NCBI GenBank assembly: GCA_037015955.1
Contig: CP143548.1
Span: 489,501 to 553,500, forward strand
Length of the DNA stretch: 64,000 nt
Direction of reading: 5' to 3'
Origin: Lachnospiraceae bacterium JLR.KK008
GTDB lineage: Bacteria > Bacillota > Clostridia > Lachnospirales > Lachnospiraceae
In this document: piece after piece, positions 29,483 to 40,224 of the stretch
Numbering within the stretch: position 1 is the stretch's first letter
Layout: each line of letters starts with the position of its first letter
Position numbers and translations under genes: made by a program
Notes under the pieces: model-generated
What the model was told of the DNA's origin: nothing
The model's database searches: none
Seen by the model: only the letters and a program-made list of their open reading frames with translations

Positions 29483-32400
29483 ATGGATAAAAATGTGTTA
29501 AAGAAATATGCAGTATGGGCGAGAAGAGAACTGATTGTCCGCGTTGGTCAGAGGGCAACCTTTTATGGCGTTACGGCAGAAGATTATGGTGATGTATCCG
29601 CAGAGAGCATAAATGGGAGAATTTTATCGGACATTGAAAAGAAACAAAGGAAGGCTTTGATTGCGCAGATTCGGAAAAAAGGTTATGAGGAAGTGATAGA
29701 GGAGGTTGCCTATACGTGGTTTAACCGTTTCTTGGCATTGCGATTTATGGAAGTAAACGGATATTTACCTGACCGTGTGAAAATATTTACCGATTGTGAT
29801 AACCGTTTTCAGCCCCAAATTTTGAACGAGGCAATTGACTTAGAGATAGATGGACTGGATATGGAGAAAGTCTATGCCTATAAAGATGCCAATCAGACCG
29901 AGGAATTATACAAATATTTGCTGGTGGTACAGTGTAATGCTTTGAACGCTGTACTGCCCGGAATGTTTCAGAAAATAGAAGATTATACGGAACTTTTATT
30001 GCCGGATAAACTGCTGCTTGAAGGAAGTGTTATTGAGCGGATGATAGCGCTTATTCCGGAGGAAGACTGGAAAGATGCGGTACAGATCATAGGGTGGATG
30101 TACCAATATTATAACAGCGAAAAAAAGGACGAAGTATTTGCTGCGTTGAAAAAGAATGTGAAAATAACAAAAGAAAATATCCCGGCGGCTACCCAGCTTT
30201 TTACACCGGATTGGATCGTGCGCTATATGGTGGAGAACTCTTTGGGGCGCTTGTGGCTGGAGGGACATCCGAATGAGGAACTAAAAGCGGATTGGATATA
30301 TTATTTGGAGGAGGCGGAGCAGGAGCCGGAGGTAGAGGCTGAACTTGTCAAGATTCGCGCAGAGTATGCGCAGCTTACACCGGAGGATATCCGTTGTATT
30401 GATCCCTGTCAGGGAAGTGGGCATATCCTTGTTTACATGTTTGATGTATTGATGCAGATCTATGAATCATATGGCTATACCACACAGGAAGCAGTTGCCA
30501 GTATTGTAAAGAATAATATCTATGGTCTGGATATTGATGAGCGGGCGGCACAGCTTTCTTATTTTGCTGTTATGATGAAAGCGTGTCAGTATGATAAGCG
30601 TTTTTTGAAAAGAAAAGATGAAGACGGAAAACCTAAAGTGCCACAGCCAAGGGTGTATGCAATTCAGGAAAGTAATGATGTGGATAGTCATGTGTTGGAA
30701 TATTTTTGTAATGGGAATGCTGAATTAAAAGAGGTTATGGGAACCATTATGGAAGAAATGCATGATGCGAAAGAGTATGGTTCTATTATTACTGTTACAG
30801 AGCAGAATTGGAATGTGATTTATGCGAGATTTGAGGAAATTAAAGAGGATATTTCCATACATAAGGAAGGGGCGCTAGAATTACTGCCATTAGTACAGGT
30901 GGCACAGAGTTTGGCGCAGAAGTATGATGTGGTGGTAACGAACCCACCGTATATGGGTGGTTCAGGGATGTCAAATATATTGTCTACTTTTGTAAAGAGA
31001 AAATTTCCAAATACCAAATCCGATATGAGCACTATTATGATGGAACATATTCTGGATATGTGTTCAAAGTTTGGATATATGTCTATGATAAATATCCCTG
31101 TATGGATGTTTTTATCAAGCTATGAAAAAATGCGGAATAATATTCTACGGAATAACATGATTATTAATATGGTACATCCAGGACGAGGTATTTTTGGCTC
31201 AGATTTTGGTACTACATCATTTGTAATTTCAAAACAACGTATAAAAAAATATATAGGTCGTTATTATCGATTGTTTGATAGCCAAGGTGAAGTGCATAGT
31301 ATTGAAGAACGCAGAAGAGCATTTTTGGATGGTAGAGGTTTACACCTTGTTCAACAAGATAACTTTGAAAAAATTCCTGGAATGCCAATAGCATATTGGC
31401 TTCAACGTCAAATATATGAAATGTATGGCAGTTATAAGACTATGGCAGAAATTGCCGAGCCAAAAGTTGGTATGCAAACTTCAAATAATGACAAATATTT
31501 ACGATTTTGGCATGAAATTAGATTTGATGAGTTTCGTGGTTCTAGTTTTGGACTAAAATGGATCAAATACCTAAAGGGAGGAGCATATAGAAAATGGTAT
31601 GGTAATTTAGAATATCTTTTATTTTACAACAAAACACCAGATTATATTTTATCACAAAAAAATGCAAGAGTATTGGATTTGGAGTTTTTGAAAAAGAAAA
31701 AGTGTACATGGACGGATTTGACAATAAGTAAAAATAGTTTTCGTATCGCGCCGGATGATACGTTTTATGATATTTCTGGACATTGTTTTTTCCCAAAGGA
31801 GAAAGACCAACTATGGCTTTTGGGTTACGTAAATACGTCAATATTTGCAGAACTGCTCAAAGTATTTAATTCTACGATTCATTGCCAAGTAGGTGATGTG
31901 GGAAAGATAATAGTACCCAACATTGAAAGTCAGAAAAAAAAAGTTTCTGACTTGGCGGAACAAAATGTTAATTTTTCCAAAGTGGACTGGGATTCTTTTG
32001 AAACATCATGGGATTTTGTAGGACATCCATTAACTCAAGGTATAATAGAGGATGGATTGATTATGGACAAATACAAGGATTGGAAAACGGAATGTGACAC
32101 TCGTTTCAATCAGTTAAAGGCAAACGAGGAGGAACTAAACCGTATTTTTATTGATATATATGGGTTGCAGAATGAGTTTAGTCCAGAGGTAGACGATAAA
32201 GACGTAACTATTCGAAAGGCTGACCTACAACGTGATATTAAGAGTTTAATTTCTTATGCAGTCGGTTGTATGTTTGGGCGTTATTCGATTTATAAGCAGG
32301 GGTTAATCTATGCAGGAGGGAATTTTAATGAAGTTTATGGTGACTTTCCTATAGAAGTAATTAATATCAATCCTAATATTGCGGCGCATGGAACAGCTTT

Positions 32401-33070
32401 ATATAAGTATGGTGCGCCAATTGATACTTATGAGAAAGTCTATTTAAAAGATATTGAACACATGGAAGATGCAGAAATGTTTTGGGGAGTTACAGAGAGT
32501 AATATTATTCCAATTACCGATGACGAATACTTTGCCGATGATATTGTAGGACAATTTATGGATTTTATTCGTATTGTTTATGGAGAGAAGTCCTTGGAAG
32601 AAAATTTGAAATTTATCGCAGACGCATTAGGTGGAAAAGGACAGCCAAGAGAAGTGATCCGCAATTACTTTCTCAATGATTTTTACAAAGATCACTGTAA
32701 AATTTACCAAAAGCGTCCGATATACTGGCTTTTTGATTCCGGCAAGAAGAACGGATTCAAATGCCTGATTTATATGCACCGCTACGAACCGGATACGATT
32801 GCCCGTATCCGCACGGATTATGTGCATGAACAGCAAAGCCGATATCGTACAGCGATTGCGGATTTGGAACATAGAATTGCAAATGCCGGAACAAGTGAGC
32901 GTGTGAAACTGAATAAATCGCTCAAAAAGATTCAGGAGCAGGCAGACGAACTACACACATATGAAGAAAAGATACATCATTTGGCAGATCAGATGATTGC
33001 GATTGATTTAGATGACGGCGTAAAACATAATTATGAGATTTTCAAGGATGTGTTGGCAAAGATTAAGTGA
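29483..33070 (+). CDS. pglX: PglX, BREX adenine-specific DNA methyltransferase
   Basis: 1195-aa class I N6-adenine methyltransferase. SAM-binding motif DPCQGSGH (~307-314) and catalytic NPPY (~487-490) are intact, followed by a target-recognition region and a C-terminal helical domain. ATG 29483 is preferred because GGAGA precedes it and MDKNVLKKYAVWARREL matches the family N-terminus; ATG 29468 overlaps the previous stop. The recognition-domain stretch (about 31100-32000) is more AT-rich than the ends of the gene, suggesting exchange of specificity. An A9 tract lies at 31934-31942. Confidence 0.95.
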   Translation: MDKNVLKKYAVWARRELIVRVGQRATFYGVTAEDYGDVSAESINGRILSDIEKKQRKALIAQIRKKGYEEVIEEVAYTWFNRFLALRFMEVNGYLPDRVKIFTDCDNRFQPQILNEAIDLEIDGLDMEKVYAYKDANQTEELYKYLLVVQCNALNAVLPGMFQKIEDYTELLLPDKLLLEGSVIERMIALIPEEDWKDAVQIIGWMYQYYNSEKKDEVFAALKKNVKITKENIPAATQLFTPDWIVRYMVENSLGRLWLEGHPNEELKADWIYYLEEAEQEPEVEAELVKIRAEYAQLTPEDIRCIDPCQGSGHILVYMFDVLMQIYESYGYTTQEAVASIVKNNIYGLDIDERAAQLSYFAVMMKACQYDKRFLKRKDEDGKPKVPQPRVYAIQESNDVDSHVLEYFCNGNAELKEVMGTIMEEMHDAKEYGSIITVTEQNWNVIYARFEEIKEDISIHKEGALELLPLVQVAQSLAQKYDVVVTNPPYMGGSGMSNILSTFVKRKFPNTKSDMSTIMMEHILDMCSKFGYMSMINIPVWMFLSSYEKMRNNILRNNMIINMVHPGRGIFGSDFGTTSFVISKQRIKKYIGRYYRLFDSQGEVHSIEERRRAFLDGRGLHLVQQDNFEKIPGMPIAYWLQRQIYEMYGSYKTMAEIAEPKVGMQTSNNDKYLRFWHEIRFDEFRGSSFGLKWIKYLKGGAYRKWYGNLEYLLFYNKTPDYILSQKNARVLDLEFLKKKKCTWTDLTISKNSFRIAPDDTFYDISGHCFFPKEKDQLWLLGYVNTSIFAELLKVFNSTIHCQVGDVGKIIVPNIESQKKKVSDLAEQNVNFSKVDWDSFETSWDFVGHPLTQGIIEDGLIMDKYKDWKTECDTRFNQLKANEEELNRIFIDIYGLQNEFSPEVDDKDVTIRKADLQRDIKSLISYAVGCMFGRYSIYKQGLIYAGGNFNEVYGDFPIEVININPNIAAHGTALYKYGAPIDTYEKVYLKDIEHMEDAEMFWGVTESNIIPITDDEYFADDIVGQFMDFIRIVYGEKSLEENLKFIADALGGKGQPREVIRNYFLNDFYKDHCKIYQKRPIYWLFDSGKKNGFKCLIYMHRYEPDTIARIRTDYVHEQQSRYRTAIADLEHRIANAGTSERVKLNKSLKKIQEQADELHTYEEKIHHLADQMIAIDLDDGVKHNYEIFKDVLAKIK

Positions 33071-33081
33071 GGGATAACAGA

Positions 33082-35676
33082 ATGGATTCGGAAAAAGTGA
33101 TACAGGATTTGAACCAGCGTTTTGCGCAGCCCTTACCGGAATTTTATAAACGTAGAATTATATTCTGGTGCGATGAGGAACGGGAATTTGAAGACAAGTT
33201 GGATGAAATTGTCTTGCGTGATGCGAAGTTGATTGCGCTTACGGGGACAAATTATTTTGCTGTGAAGAAATTGTTAGGAGTGGAAGATCCCACAGGTAAT
33301 TATGTGGTTTATTGTCCTTTATCCTATGAGAAACCGGAAGATGACTGGCTTTTGGATATCAGGCTGTACAGCGAGGAGTATCGGGCTGATTTGATTTCAA
33401 ATTGGATGGATGAAATGGGACTTCCGCAGACAGCAGCACTTAGGAAGCAAGTGAAAGAGTATCGTAAGTTTTTTAAGGCGGCTGTCCGCAGGGAAAAGAT
33501 TGCAAAGCAGAAGAATATTCCATCTGTGCCAAGACAGCTTGATATGGCTGTTATGGGAGTACTGGCTGGCATTGTAGATGTGACACCGTATGCCATTATA
33601 AAGAAAGTGCTTTGTGCCGGATTAGATACCGGGACAAATAGTATGTACTGCGGCTTTGCGGACTATGGAATAGATAAAGCCTTTTGGAATATGGTACAGA
33701 AAGGTACAGGTTATGTGGCGGATATTCCGAATTTGGGACATTTGGCAGCACATATTTTATTAACCAGCGCAACCCGTACCATGCAGCCGGAATACCTGTC
33801 AAAATGGAAAGATGTTGTATCGGAAGCGCATCAGGCATATTGCTATGATTTTGTATCAGAGTGGCTGCATAGTACAGATGCAGATCAACTGCGTGAGATT
33901 GTAATAAGAATTGAGGAGGAATTAAAACTCTCAGAGCAATTTATGAAACTGGATGTGGCAGACCTTGTCAATACAGAAACTTTTCCCTGTATTCATGAGT
34001 TGATTTTAATAAAGCTGATGACAGAAATTGCAGACAGTATTATAGATGTAAATATAATCAGGGAGACAGTGGAAAAACGGCGTACTTGCGTGTGGTATGA
34101 GGAAGTGAAAGACTTTTATGAGGGCATCTTGCAAGTTGCGAATATGCAGGATTTTTTCAAGGAACATACTACTGGTTTCCATTCAGCTCAGGCAGTGAAA
34201 GTCTGGAAAGAATATACCACAGAATATTACAAGATGGATACTTATTACCGCTTGTTTCATAGAAGTTATGGCAGGAGCCTGAAAACGTATCATGCGAAAC
34301 TTCACGACCTTTTCAGCCATATAATGGAAAAAGCAGAAGGGCTGTATAAAAACTGGTTTTTAGGACAACTGGGAGAAAACTGGTCAAAAGTATGTGCGGA
34401 AGAAATGGAAAGATATGGAAAGATACTGGAAGTTCCACAACAGACGGATTTCTATAAGAGTAAGGTAAAGAATGCGGATAATAGAGTGTTTGTCATTATT
34501 TCGGATGCATTGCGGTATGAAGTCGCAGTTGACCTTGCAGAGCAATTGCGCAGAGAGACAAAAAGTCAGGTGGATTTAAGCAGTATGCAGAGCATTTTTC
34601 CTACCATTACAAAGTTTGGAATGGCTGCATTGCTTCCACACGAAAAGCTGTCTGTAAAGTTTCAGGGGAATATCGTTGATGTGTTTGCAGATGGAAAGAG
34701 TACAGAGAGCCATGACAGGGATAGGATATTAAAGTCTGATAGGGAAGACAGTGTTGCGTTAAAATATACAGATCTGGTAACTGCAAAAAGACAGGAGCGG
34801 AGTGCATGGGTTAAGTCGAAGAACGTGGTATACATCTATCATGATACAATTGATGAAGCCAGTCACACTTCAGACACACTTGTTTTCCCCGCCTGTGATG
34901 ATGCAATGGAAGAGTTAAAAAACATTGTGCGGATTATTACGAGTGACTTTGGCGGGATATACATCATGATTACGGCAGATCATGGATTCCTATATACATA
35001 TAGTCCTTTGACTGAGGATGACAAGGCAGATAATGCGGGATTTAAAAATCGTATCATAGAGTATGGCAGACGTTATGCAATTATGATGAAAGACTCAAAG
35101 CCGGAATATTTACAATATGTAAAATTTCTTGATGGAAATACGGATTATGAGGCATATGCTCCCAAGGAAAATGTCCGAATCAAAATGAATGGCGGCGGAT
35201 TGAATTATGTTCATGGAGGTATTAGTTTGCAGGAATTGTGTGTTCCTCTGATAGAATATCATTTTTTGAGAAATCAATCCAAGGAATATCAGCGCAATAA
35301 GGAGGCATACGATACAAAGCCCGTGGAAATAAGCCTGCTTTCTGCAACACATAAAATTAGCAATATGATTTTCTCACTGAATTTTTATCAGAAGGAAGCA
35401 GTGGGAGATAACAGAACGGCGGCTGTTTATCAGATATATTTTACGGATGGTAAAGGAAAACAGATCAGTGACGTTCAGAAAATTATTGCGGATAAGACCA
35501 GTGAAAATGGACAGGAACGCACATTCCGGTGCAGTTTTAACCTAAAGTCGCTGAAATATGATAACAAAGAAATTTATTATCTTGTGATTGCTGAAGAAGG
35601 TGGAGAGATAAAAGCACAGGAAGAATTTCAAATAGACATTGCTCTGGCAGTGGATGATTTTGATTTCTTCGGATAG
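33082..35676 (+). CDS. pglZ: PglZ, BREX alkaline-phosphatase-superfamily protein
   Basis: 864-aa protein. The PglZ domain shows the metal-site segments VFVIISDALRYEVAVDLAEQL (~residues 470-490) and ITADHGFLYTYS (~629-640), typical of the alkaline phosphatase superfamily. The N-terminal half is helical and probably contacts other BREX subunits. The start at 33082 is supported by GAGGGA upstream. The four-base spacing to pglX and eleven bases to brxL indicate one transcript. PglZ is essential for BREX in model systems. Confidence 0.93.
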   Translation: MDSEKVIQDLNQRFAQPLPEFYKRRIIFWCDEEREFEDKLDEIVLRDAKLIALTGTNYFAVKKLLGVEDPTGNYVVYCPLSYEKPEDDWLLDIRLYSEEYRADLISNWMDEMGLPQTAALRKQVKEYRKFFKAAVRREKIAKQKNIPSVPRQLDMAVMGVLAGIVDVTPYAIIKKVLCAGLDTGTNSMYCGFADYGIDKAFWNMVQKGTGYVADIPNLGHLAAHILLTSATRTMQPEYLSKWKDVVSEAHQAYCYDFVSEWLHSTDADQLREIVIRIEEELKLSEQFMKLDVADLVNTETFPCIHELILIKLMTEIADSIIDVNIIRETVEKRRTCVWYEEVKDFYEGILQVANMQDFFKEHTTGFHSAQAVKVWKEYTTEYYKMDTYYRLFHRSYGRSLKTYHAKLHDLFSHIMEKAEGLYKNWFLGQLGENWSKVCAEEMERYGKILEVPQQTDFYKSKVKNADNRVFVIISDALRYEVAVDLAEQLRRETKSQVDLSSMQSIFPTITKFGMAALLPHEKLSVKFQGNIVDVFADGKSTESHDRDRILKSDREDSVALKYTDLVTAKRQERSAWVKSKNVVYIYHDTIDEASHTSDTLVFPACDDAMEELKNIVRIITSDFGGIYIMITADHGFLYTYSPLTEDDKADNAGFKNRIIEYGRRYAIMMKDSKPEYLQYVKFLDGNTDYEAYAPKENVRIKMNGGGLNYVHGGISLQELCVPLIEYHFLRNQSKEYQRNKEAYDTKPVEISLLSATHKISNMIFSLNFYQKEAVGDNRTAAVYQIYFTDGKGKQISDVQKIIADKTSENGQERTFRCSFNLKSLKYDNKEIYYLVIAEEGGEIKAQEEFQIDIALAVDDFDFFG

Positions 35677-35687
35677 GAGGATGCCAT

Positions 35688-37823
35688 ATGGAGCGGATTG
35701 GGGAAGGAATAGAAGATACCCGTGAAATAATAAAGGGTAAGCTCCGTCAATATTTTGATGGTAAAATTGTGCGAAAAGACCTGACAAAGAAAATCAAGGA
35801 GGGTGCTAATGTTCCCGTTTATGTCCTTGAATTTCTATTGGGGCAATACTGCAGCTCGGATGATGAAGAAGTAATTGAGAAAGGCGTAAAAAATGTCAAA
35901 AAAATTCTGGCAGATAATTTTGTACGTCCCGACGAGGCGCAGAAGATTTTGTCTACATTGAGGGCAAAAGGGAACTATACAATTATTGATAAAGTCACGG
36001 TTTCCCTGAACATACGCAAAGACCAGCATGAAGCTGAATTTTCAAATCTTGGATTGAGTGGCATTCCGATAGAAGATTCGTATCCGGAGAAATATGATCG
36101 CCTGTTATGCGGAGGCATTTGGTGCATTATTCAGCTTGAATATGTATCAGAGAGTAAATTGGAAGGAGATATGCTTTCCGGGATTGTGGATATTGATGGA
36201 AATCCTGTGCAGTCCAGAAAGAAAAAATCAAAAGAAACAGTTTCACCGATTAAAATCGTTAAACTCACACCGATACAGATGCCTCATGTGGATATTGAGG
36301 AGTTGAAAGATGCGCGCAGACAATTTTCAAAGGATGAATGGATGGATATTATGCTGCGGTCAATCGGTATGGAACCTGATACGTTGACTTGTCGGGAAAA
36401 GTGGTTACTTCTGATACGCATGATTCCTTTGGTGGAAAATAATTTTAATTTGTGTGAACTTGGACCTAGAAGTACAGGTAAATCGCATTTGTTCAAGGAG
36501 ATTTCCCCGAACAGTATATTAGTATCCGGCGGTCAGACTACAGTGGCAAATCTGTTTTATAATATGGGGCGTAAAACGGTAGGGCTTGTTGGTTTGTGGG
36601 ACTGCGTAGCATTTGATGAAGTGGCGGGTATCCATTTTAAGGATAAGGATGGCATACAGATTATGAAAGATTATATGGCATCCGGTTCCTTTGCGCGTGG
36701 CAAGGAGGAAAAGGCAGCGTCCGCATCTATGGTCTTTGTAGGAAACATTAATCAAAGTGTAGATGTGCTATTAAAGACTTCCAGCTTATTTGATCCGTTT
36801 CCGCCGGAAATGGGAACTGATACAGCATTTTTAGACCGAATGCATTGCTATGTGCCGGGGTGGGAAATTCCTAAGTTCAGACCGGAACACTTTACAGATG
36901 AGTATGGTTTTATAACAGATTACTTGGCTGAGTTTATAAGAGAATTACGCAAGGAACAGTATGGAGACGCCCTTGACCAGTATTTCAGGCTTGGAAAGAA
37001 TTTAAATCAAAGAGATACCATAGCGGTTCGGAAAATGGTGGGCGGTCTGGTGAAGCTGATATATCCGGATGGCGTTTATACAAAGCAGGAGTTAGAAGAA
37101 ATATTGCAGCTTGCTTTGGAAATGCGGCGCAGGGTAAAAGAACAACTGAAAAAGCTGGGTGGCATGGAGTTTTACGATGTGAATTTCTCCTACATAGATT
37201 TAGAGGATTTGTCAGAACATTATGTTTCTGTACCTGAACAGGGTGGTGGAAATCTGATTCCTGAGGGATTGTGTAATCCGGGACAAGTATATACAGTATC
37301 CCGTGGCAAATCCGGAATGATAGGAGTATTTCGATTGGAAAGCCAAATGTTACCGGGTTCAGGGAAGTTTGAAAGGACAGGTCTAGGTTCTGATCGGGAT
37401 GCGAAAGAGGCGTCAAATACTGCTTTTAGCTATCTGAAAGCGAATGGCAATAGAATTAGTGGTTCTATCAGCACGACAGCGAAGGATTATGTTATCAATT
37501 ATCAGGATTTGCAGGGAATTGGAATGACAGGGAAGCTGGCGCTTCCGACTTTGATTGCATTGTGTTCGATTGCTCTGAATAAGCCGGTACTTAGTTCAAC
37601 AGCCATTATGGGAGAAATCAGTATCAGCGGAACAATGATAAAAGTGGATGAACTGGCAAATGCGCTTCAGGTTTGCTTGGATAGTGGCGCGAAAAAAGTA
37701 TTGATTCCCTCTACTTCTTTTGCAGATTTTGCGACAGTTCCGGCAGATTTGATGAGTGCATTTCAGCTGATACCGTATGCGAGTGCGGAGGATGCAGTGT
37801 TTAAGGCTTTGGGGGTGGAATGA
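35688..37823 (+). CDS. brxL: BrxL, Lon-like AAA+ BREX protein
   Basis: 711-aa BrxL, the hallmark of type 1 BREX. Walker A LGPRSTGKSHLF (~258-269) and a Walker-B-like VAFDEVAG (~307-314) mark the AAA+ core. The C-terminal ~120 residues are Lon-like (LNKPVLSSTAIMGEISISGTMIKVDELANALQVCLDSGAKKVLIP). I do not see the usual Gly-Pro-Ser-Ala-Gly catalytic block of Lon at the matching place (TGKLALPTLIAL instead), so protease activity is doubtful. It acts in phage exclusion rather than methylation. Confidence 0.93.
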   Translation: MERIGEGIEDTREIIKGKLRQYFDGKIVRKDLTKKIKEGANVPVYVLEFLLGQYCSSDDEEVIEKGVKNVKKILADNFVRPDEAQKILSTLRAKGNYTIIDKVTVSLNIRKDQHEAEFSNLGLSGIPIEDSYPEKYDRLLCGGIWCIIQLEYVSESKLEGDMLSGIVDIDGNPVQSRKKKSKETVSPIKIVKLTPIQMPHVDIEELKDARRQFSKDEWMDIMLRSIGMEPDTLTCREKWLLLIRMIPLVENNFNLCELGPRSTGKSHLFKEISPNSILVSGGQTTVANLFYNMGRKTVGLVGLWDCVAFDEVAGIHFKDKDGIQIMKDYMASGSFARGKEEKAASASMVFVGNINQSVDVLLKTSSLFDPFPPEMGTDTAFLDRMHCYVPGWEIPKFRPEHFTDEYGFITDYLAEFIRELRKEQYGDALDQYFRLGKNLNQRDTIAVRKMVGGLVKLIYPDGVYTKQELEEILQLALEMRRRVKEQLKKLGGMEFYDVNFSYIDLEDLSEHYVSVPEQGGGNLIPEGLCNPGQVYTVSRGKSGMIGVFRLESQMLPGSGKFERTGLGSDRDAKEASNTAFSYLKANGNRISGSISTTAKDYVINYQDLQGIGMTGKLALPTLIALCSIALNKPVLSSTAIMGEISISGTMIKVDELANALQVCLDSGAKKVLIPSTSFADFATVPADLMSAFQLIPYASAEDAVFKALGVE

Positions 37824-37826
37824 AGC

Positions 37827-39053
37827 ATGCAACCATTTAATGATTGGGATTTAGCTATTGTACTGGGTGCAAATAAACAGGAAATGGTAAAAAAAATAGA
37901 TGCATTCAAAAATGAAGAAATAATGGCGAATGATTTAGAAGTTCTTGCTAGCAATTTGTATGAGGAATTTCGTATTGAGCCTGTAGAAATAATGGATGAA
38001 GAATTTAGCAAGCGGCACATTAAACAGGCTAAAATAAAAAAGTGGATTGAACCATTTTATAGAGATTCTTATGGGAGAGAGTATGCAGAAGTAGACGGAA
38101 TTGTTATGATATTCTATTTTCCGTTTACAGGTGAGGAAGATTTATTTAAGTATCGCGCTTCAACGTTTGCATTAGGACCATATCCGAACATTTCGATAAG
38201 TCAAGGATTCGTTTCATTAAGATATGAGTATTCTTTGAAAGAAATGCAAGGTGAAAGGGCGAAAGATAGTGCATTGGAGAAATTAGAACATGATATAAAA
38301 GATATTCGTGATGGGATAAGTTATGCCAATAAAGATGTTGAGTCTTATAATGCATCCTTGCAAAAACAGGCTCTACATTTTCTTGAGGAGAAAAAGAAAA
38401 AAGTTGAATCGTTTTTTTCGGTAGCCAATATGTTTGAAGTTCCGGTTAAGAAATCCGCTTATGCAGAAACACATGTACCATTACAAAGGAAAATCGTTCC
38501 TATTGCACATGAGTATAAAAAGGAAGATATTTATAGTATTAGTGATGCTAATTATGCGGATATATTAGCTACAATTAAGCATATGGGTAGCACTTATGAG
38601 AGAACACCAAGGTCTTATAAGGATATGAAAGAGGAAGATTTGCGGAATACGCTTCTTGCGGCTTTAAATGGAACGTATTTGGGCGGTGCGGTAGGAGAAG
38701 CATTTCGTAATAATGGGAAAACAGATATTTGTATTGAAGAAAAAAACAGGGCAGCTTTTGTAGCAGAATGTAAGATGTGGACAGGGCAGAAAGCCATTGC
38801 GGATGCATTGAAACAATTGGATAGTTATTTGACATGGAGAGATTGCAAAACAGCGCTGATTTATTTTGTTCGGAAAAAAGATTTTTTGGCAATACTTCAA
38901 ACTGCGGAAGAAGCATTAAGAGCCCTACCAGAGATGCGCCAAGTGCAAATATTGGATAAGAATGAATTTAAATGTTGCATGATATCGACACAGAATCCTG
39001 GGCAACAGATACAGGTTAGAGTGATGCTTTTTAATATGTATGCGAAAGAGTAA
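37827..39053 (+). CDS. PD-(D/E)XK nuclease-like protein following brxL
   Basis: 408-aa protein. Residues 1-220 include a globular N-domain and a short coiled coil (~150-195). The C-terminal ~150 residues are a restriction-endonuclease fold: EEDLRNTLLAALNGTYLGGAVGEAF gives a conserved Glu, GKTDICIE the Asp (D300), and AECK the Glu314-x-Lys316 pair. All catalytic residues are present. The gene starts three bases after brxL, so it belongs to the BREX transcript. It is probably an additional effector nuclease; no exact family name is claimed. Confidence 0.78.
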   Translation: MQPFNDWDLAIVLGANKQEMVKKIDAFKNEEIMANDLEVLASNLYEEFRIEPVEIMDEEFSKRHIKQAKIKKWIEPFYRDSYGREYAEVDGIVMIFYFPFTGEEDLFKYRASTFALGPYPNISISQGFVSLRYEYSLKEMQGERAKDSALEKLEHDIKDIRDGISYANKDVESYNASLQKQALHFLEEKKKKVESFFSVANMFEVPVKKSAYAETHVPLQRKIVPIAHEYKKEDIYSISDANYADILATIKHMGSTYERTPRSYKDMKEEDLRNTLLAALNGTYLGGAVGEAFRNNGKTDICIEEKNRAAFVAECKMWTGQKAIADALKQLDSYLTWRDCKTALIYFVRKKDFLAILQTAEEALRALPEMRQVQILDKNEFKCCMISTQNPGQQIQVRVMLFNMYAKE

Positions 39054-39249
39054 TGCTTTGATATATGTGGAGTGTGATTAGATTAAAAGTGTTATAAAGT
39101 GTGATATGTTTAAAATATTTTTCAATATTACGCTTTTGAGAAAAGAATATAAAATTATGAGTAGGTCAATTATATTGATGACAAATGTAATTTTGCAATT
39201 CTATTGAAAATAGAAATTTTATGAAGAATATTGGCAGGGAGAGATAAAT

Positions 39250-40140
39250 ATGTCGATAATACCTAATAATTTTGTTAATGCTGTTGTAGCAATAGGTGTA
39301 GAACAACAATGTAATGGATATATAGAAAAATTGTGGATTGGAACAGGTTTTTTAGTAAGTATGCAAGAGCCTAATAATATACAAACATCAACGATTTATT
39401 TGATTACCAATAAGCATGTTTTAAATGGCAAGAATACGGTTTACGTTAGATTTAATAGTATATCAGGAACTTTTGTTAAAGACTATGAAATTCAATTAAT
39501 AGATGGCTTGGGAAGAAAAACATATACAGAACATCCGGATGCCGAAGTTGATATTATTGCAATACAATTGAATCCACAGTGTTTAATTAATGATAGCTCT
39601 ATTTGGGGTGCAATAAACATTGAGACAGAATCGTTAGATGTATATACAATGAAAATGCAGGGAATAGATGAGGGCTGGTTGGTATATGCACTTGGTTTTC
39701 CGATGAATTTAGTGAGTGACTTCAAGACACCTATATGCAGAATGGGATGCATATCCAGATTAACAGATGCATTTGTGCAACCAGAAAAAGCAAAATACTT
39801 TTTAGTTGATGCGCAGGCATTTCCTGGTAATTCTGGTGGACCTATAATAAGTAAACCTGAAAATATATTTACGACAATAGGAGTAAATTATATGCCGGCA
39901 AAATTGCTAGGGGTGTTAAGTGCATATATTCCCTATAGAGATGTCCTAATTAGTCAGCAAACTCAGGAGACTAAAATGGTACAGACCGAAAATAGCGGAC
40001 TGACCATAGTTTATCCGGTGGATAGGATAAAGGAAGTTGTTCTTTTAGATTGGAACAGGCATAGAGAGGGTGTTATAAATACTTTTGGTACATATATTGC
40101 TGAAAATACTGAAAAAGGACAAATTTCAAATAGTAATTAA
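39250..40140 (+). CDS. Trypsin-like serine protease, cytoplasmic
   Basis: 296-aa chymotrypsin-fold protease without signal peptide or membrane anchor. The catalytic triad is complete: His56 (LITNKHVL), Asp101 (DAEVDIIAI) and Ser195 (FPGNSGGPI). A ~100-residue C-terminal region has no domain I recognise. It lies 196 bases beyond the nuclease gene in a very AT-rich stretch, in the same direction, and is followed by a DUF1016 gene. Proteases of this fold appear next to defence genes as effectors or activators; that role here is inferred. Confidence 0.8.
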   Translation: MSIIPNNFVNAVVAIGVEQQCNGYIEKLWIGTGFLVSMQEPNNIQTSTIYLITNKHVLNGKNTVYVRFNSISGTFVKDYEIQLIDGLGRKTYTEHPDAEVDIIAIQLNPQCLINDSSIWGAINIETESLDVYTMKMQGIDEGWLVYALGFPMNLVSDFKTPICRMGCISRLTDAFVQPEKAKYFLVDAQAFPGNSGGPIISKPENIFTTIGVNYMPAKLLGVLSAYIPYRDVLISQQTQETKMVQTENSGLTIVYPVDRIKEVVLLDWNRHREGVINTFGTYIAENTEKGQISNSN

Positions 40141-40224
40141 GCTTTTCAGGAATGTTTGAAAATGCAATGAAAAATTGTGTAATGTACTGAGCTGAATATA
40201 GTAAGAAGAGTTGGAGGAGAATAG

